Below, one piece after another: positions 40,423-41,089 of a stretch of 41,089 bases of DNA. The number at the start of each line of letters is the position of its first letter. Within the stretch, counting starts at the first letter, position 1. The DNA comes from JBAPRR01 sp049281195 (GTDB taxonomy: Bacteria; Actinomycetota; Acidimicrobiia; Acidimicrobiales; CAVXTF01). A program made the translations under genes and the position numbers. Under the pieces are notes generated by a model that did no database searches, was not told the DNA's origin, and saw nothing but the letters and a program-made list of their open reading frames with translations. The stretch spans positions 1 to 41,089 of the forward strand of contig JBAPRR010000433.1 in the NCBI GenBank assembly GCA_049281195.1, read 5' to 3'.

Positions 40423-41001
40423 GTGCATCGGTCCCCATTCGTGATCATCATCAGCGGACCACCTGGTTCAGGAAAGACGACAGTGGCAAAGCTCCTTGCG
40501 CAACGTTACGAGAGAGCGGTCTGCATGGAGACGGATTGGTTCTGGACCACCATCACGAAAGGCTTCGTTGCGCCGTGGAAGCTGGAAGCCAAGCAGCAGA
40601 ATAGAGTGATCGTCCGGTCGTTTGCGGCCGCTGCGGCCCTCATTGCAGGCGGTGGGTACCCGGTCATCCTGGACGGAATCGTCGGACCCTGGAATCTCGA
40701 GATCGTCAACCACGAGTTCGAGATCCGAAACGTGGAATCTGATTTCATCGTGCTTCGACCAGCGAGGGATGTAGCGCTCCGTCGAGCCAGGTCACGGAGC
40801 GGCGAAGAGAGGATCGAAGGCCATCGCGCGCTTACGGATGAAGAGCCGATCCTCCACATGTGGGATCAGTTCGCACACCTGGGTCAATACGAAGCAAAAG
40901 TGATCGACAACAGTGACCTCGATCCGCATCAAACCGAAGCGCTGGTGTGGAACAGGATCTCTACACCCGACGCAGGCGGAACACGTTCACGCTTTCGTTG
41001 A
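40423..41001 (+). CDS. P-loop kinase (AAA/zeta-toxin or shikimate-kinase-like phosphotransferase)
   Basis: 192-residue P-loop protein: FVIIISGPPGSGKTTVAKLLAQ is Walker A (K18), METDWFW follows like the DxD/DxW of small-molecule kinases, VILDGIVGPWNLEI is the Walker B-like strand, and FIVLRPARDVALRRARSR the lid. It would phosphorylate a small molecule; chloramphenicol-phosphotransferase-like or gluconokinase-like proteins are possible relatives. GTG at 40423 is preferred over an earlier ATG at 40375; TACCGT lies seven bases upstream, so it may be near-leaderless. No antitoxin gene is visible, which argues against a zeta toxin. Confidence 0.85.
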   Translation: MHRSPFVIIISGPPGSGKTTVAKLLAQRYERAVCMETDWFWTTITKGFVAPWKLEAKQQNRVIVRSFAAAAALIAGGGYPVILDGIVGPWNLEIVNHEFEIRNVESDFIVLRPARDVALRRARSRSGEERIEGHRALTDEEPILHMWDQFAHLGQYEAKVIDNSDLDPHQTEALVWNRISTPDAGGTRSRFR

Positions 41002-41089
41002 TCGCCGGCTCAACTTCAAGCAATTTGTTCGACGCCGGTTGGCGCAATAGATAGTCGCACTGGCTCGACCGTGACCGGCGGCTCTGCAC
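40961..41089 (-). CDS. possible C-terminal fragment of a gene running off the right edge
   Basis: A frame open to the window edge on the minus strand ends with TAG at 40963-40961 and reads CDYLLRQPASNKLLEV then PAINESVNVFRLRRV. Its composition looks like real protein, but 42 codons is too little to name a family. It would overlap the kinase end by 41 bases, as several other convergent pairs in the window do. Confidence 0.3.
   Translation of the reverse strand: MQSRRSRSSQCDYLLRQPASNKLLEVEPAINESVNVFRLRRV

Noticed and set aside
40423..41001. Zeta-type toxin of a toxin-antitoxin pair
   Set aside because: Walker A fits, but no antitoxin gene lies beside it and the lid motif is that of general small-molecule kinases.

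Overview
The window is high-GC bacterial DNA that reads as an actinobacterium. Pointers are an F420-type luciferase-like oxidoreductase, a P450 with its own [3Fe-4S] ferredoxin, frequent GTG starts, several start codons placed as if leaderless, an LpdA-like flavoprotein and many TetR/MarR regulators. An S53 (sedolisin-type) secreted peptidase would fit an acid-tolerant lineage such as Acidimicrobiia, but that assignment is inference. I see no rRNA, tRNA, CRISPR array, insertion sequence or phage gene.

Left block (about 0.66-12.9 kb, nearly all minus strand): a catabolic and uptake cluster. In transcription order it holds a 33-codon ORF and an acyl-CoA synthetase; a Zn-ribbon/OB-fold (DUF35) protein and a thiolase-fold partner; a lipoprotein solute-binding protein, a double-NBD ATPase and an RbsC-type permease; a P450, a ferredoxin and an LLM oxidoreductase; then an amidohydrolase-2 protein and a SnoaL-like protein. 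Stops and starts repeatedly overlap by 1-4 bases. The combination suggests import, oxidation, CoA activation and side-chain cleavage of a lipophilic ring compound (steroid, terpenoid or aromatic), not sugar use. A cysteine-hydrolase-like gene lies convergent at the left edge.

Junction (12.9-13.25 kb): about 370 bases with no recognisable gene, after which the DNA looks more GC-rich. Then come a family III CoA-transferase and an LpdA-like flavoprotein lacking one redox cysteine.

Middle block (16-25.8 kb): two DHA2 drug-efflux genes, each divergent from its own TetR gene, arranged as mirror images with the TetR genes overlapping tail to tail. Next are a YCII-like protein, PPK2, a Tat-exported phosphoesterase, orotate phosphoribosyltransferase and a MarR/MFS pair divergent from an amino-acid dehydrogenase across a strong palindrome.

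Right block (26-41 kb): an HxlR/SDR/serine-hydrolase operon, an alpha/beta hydrolase, a TMEM175-type channel, a MarR-VOC fusion regulator with a DUF899 protein, an S53 peptidase with a small PEGA-like protein, a CHASE-GGDEF-EAL protein, a DUF1003 membrane protein, a methyltransferase, a secreted SGNH hydrolase, a P-loop kinase and possibly the end of a further minus-strand gene.

Most specific signals: the catabolic cluster and its micro-ORF, the MarR-VOC fusion and its operator, nested palindromes inside the ABC operon, and a recurring pattern of a -10 box six bases before a start codon.
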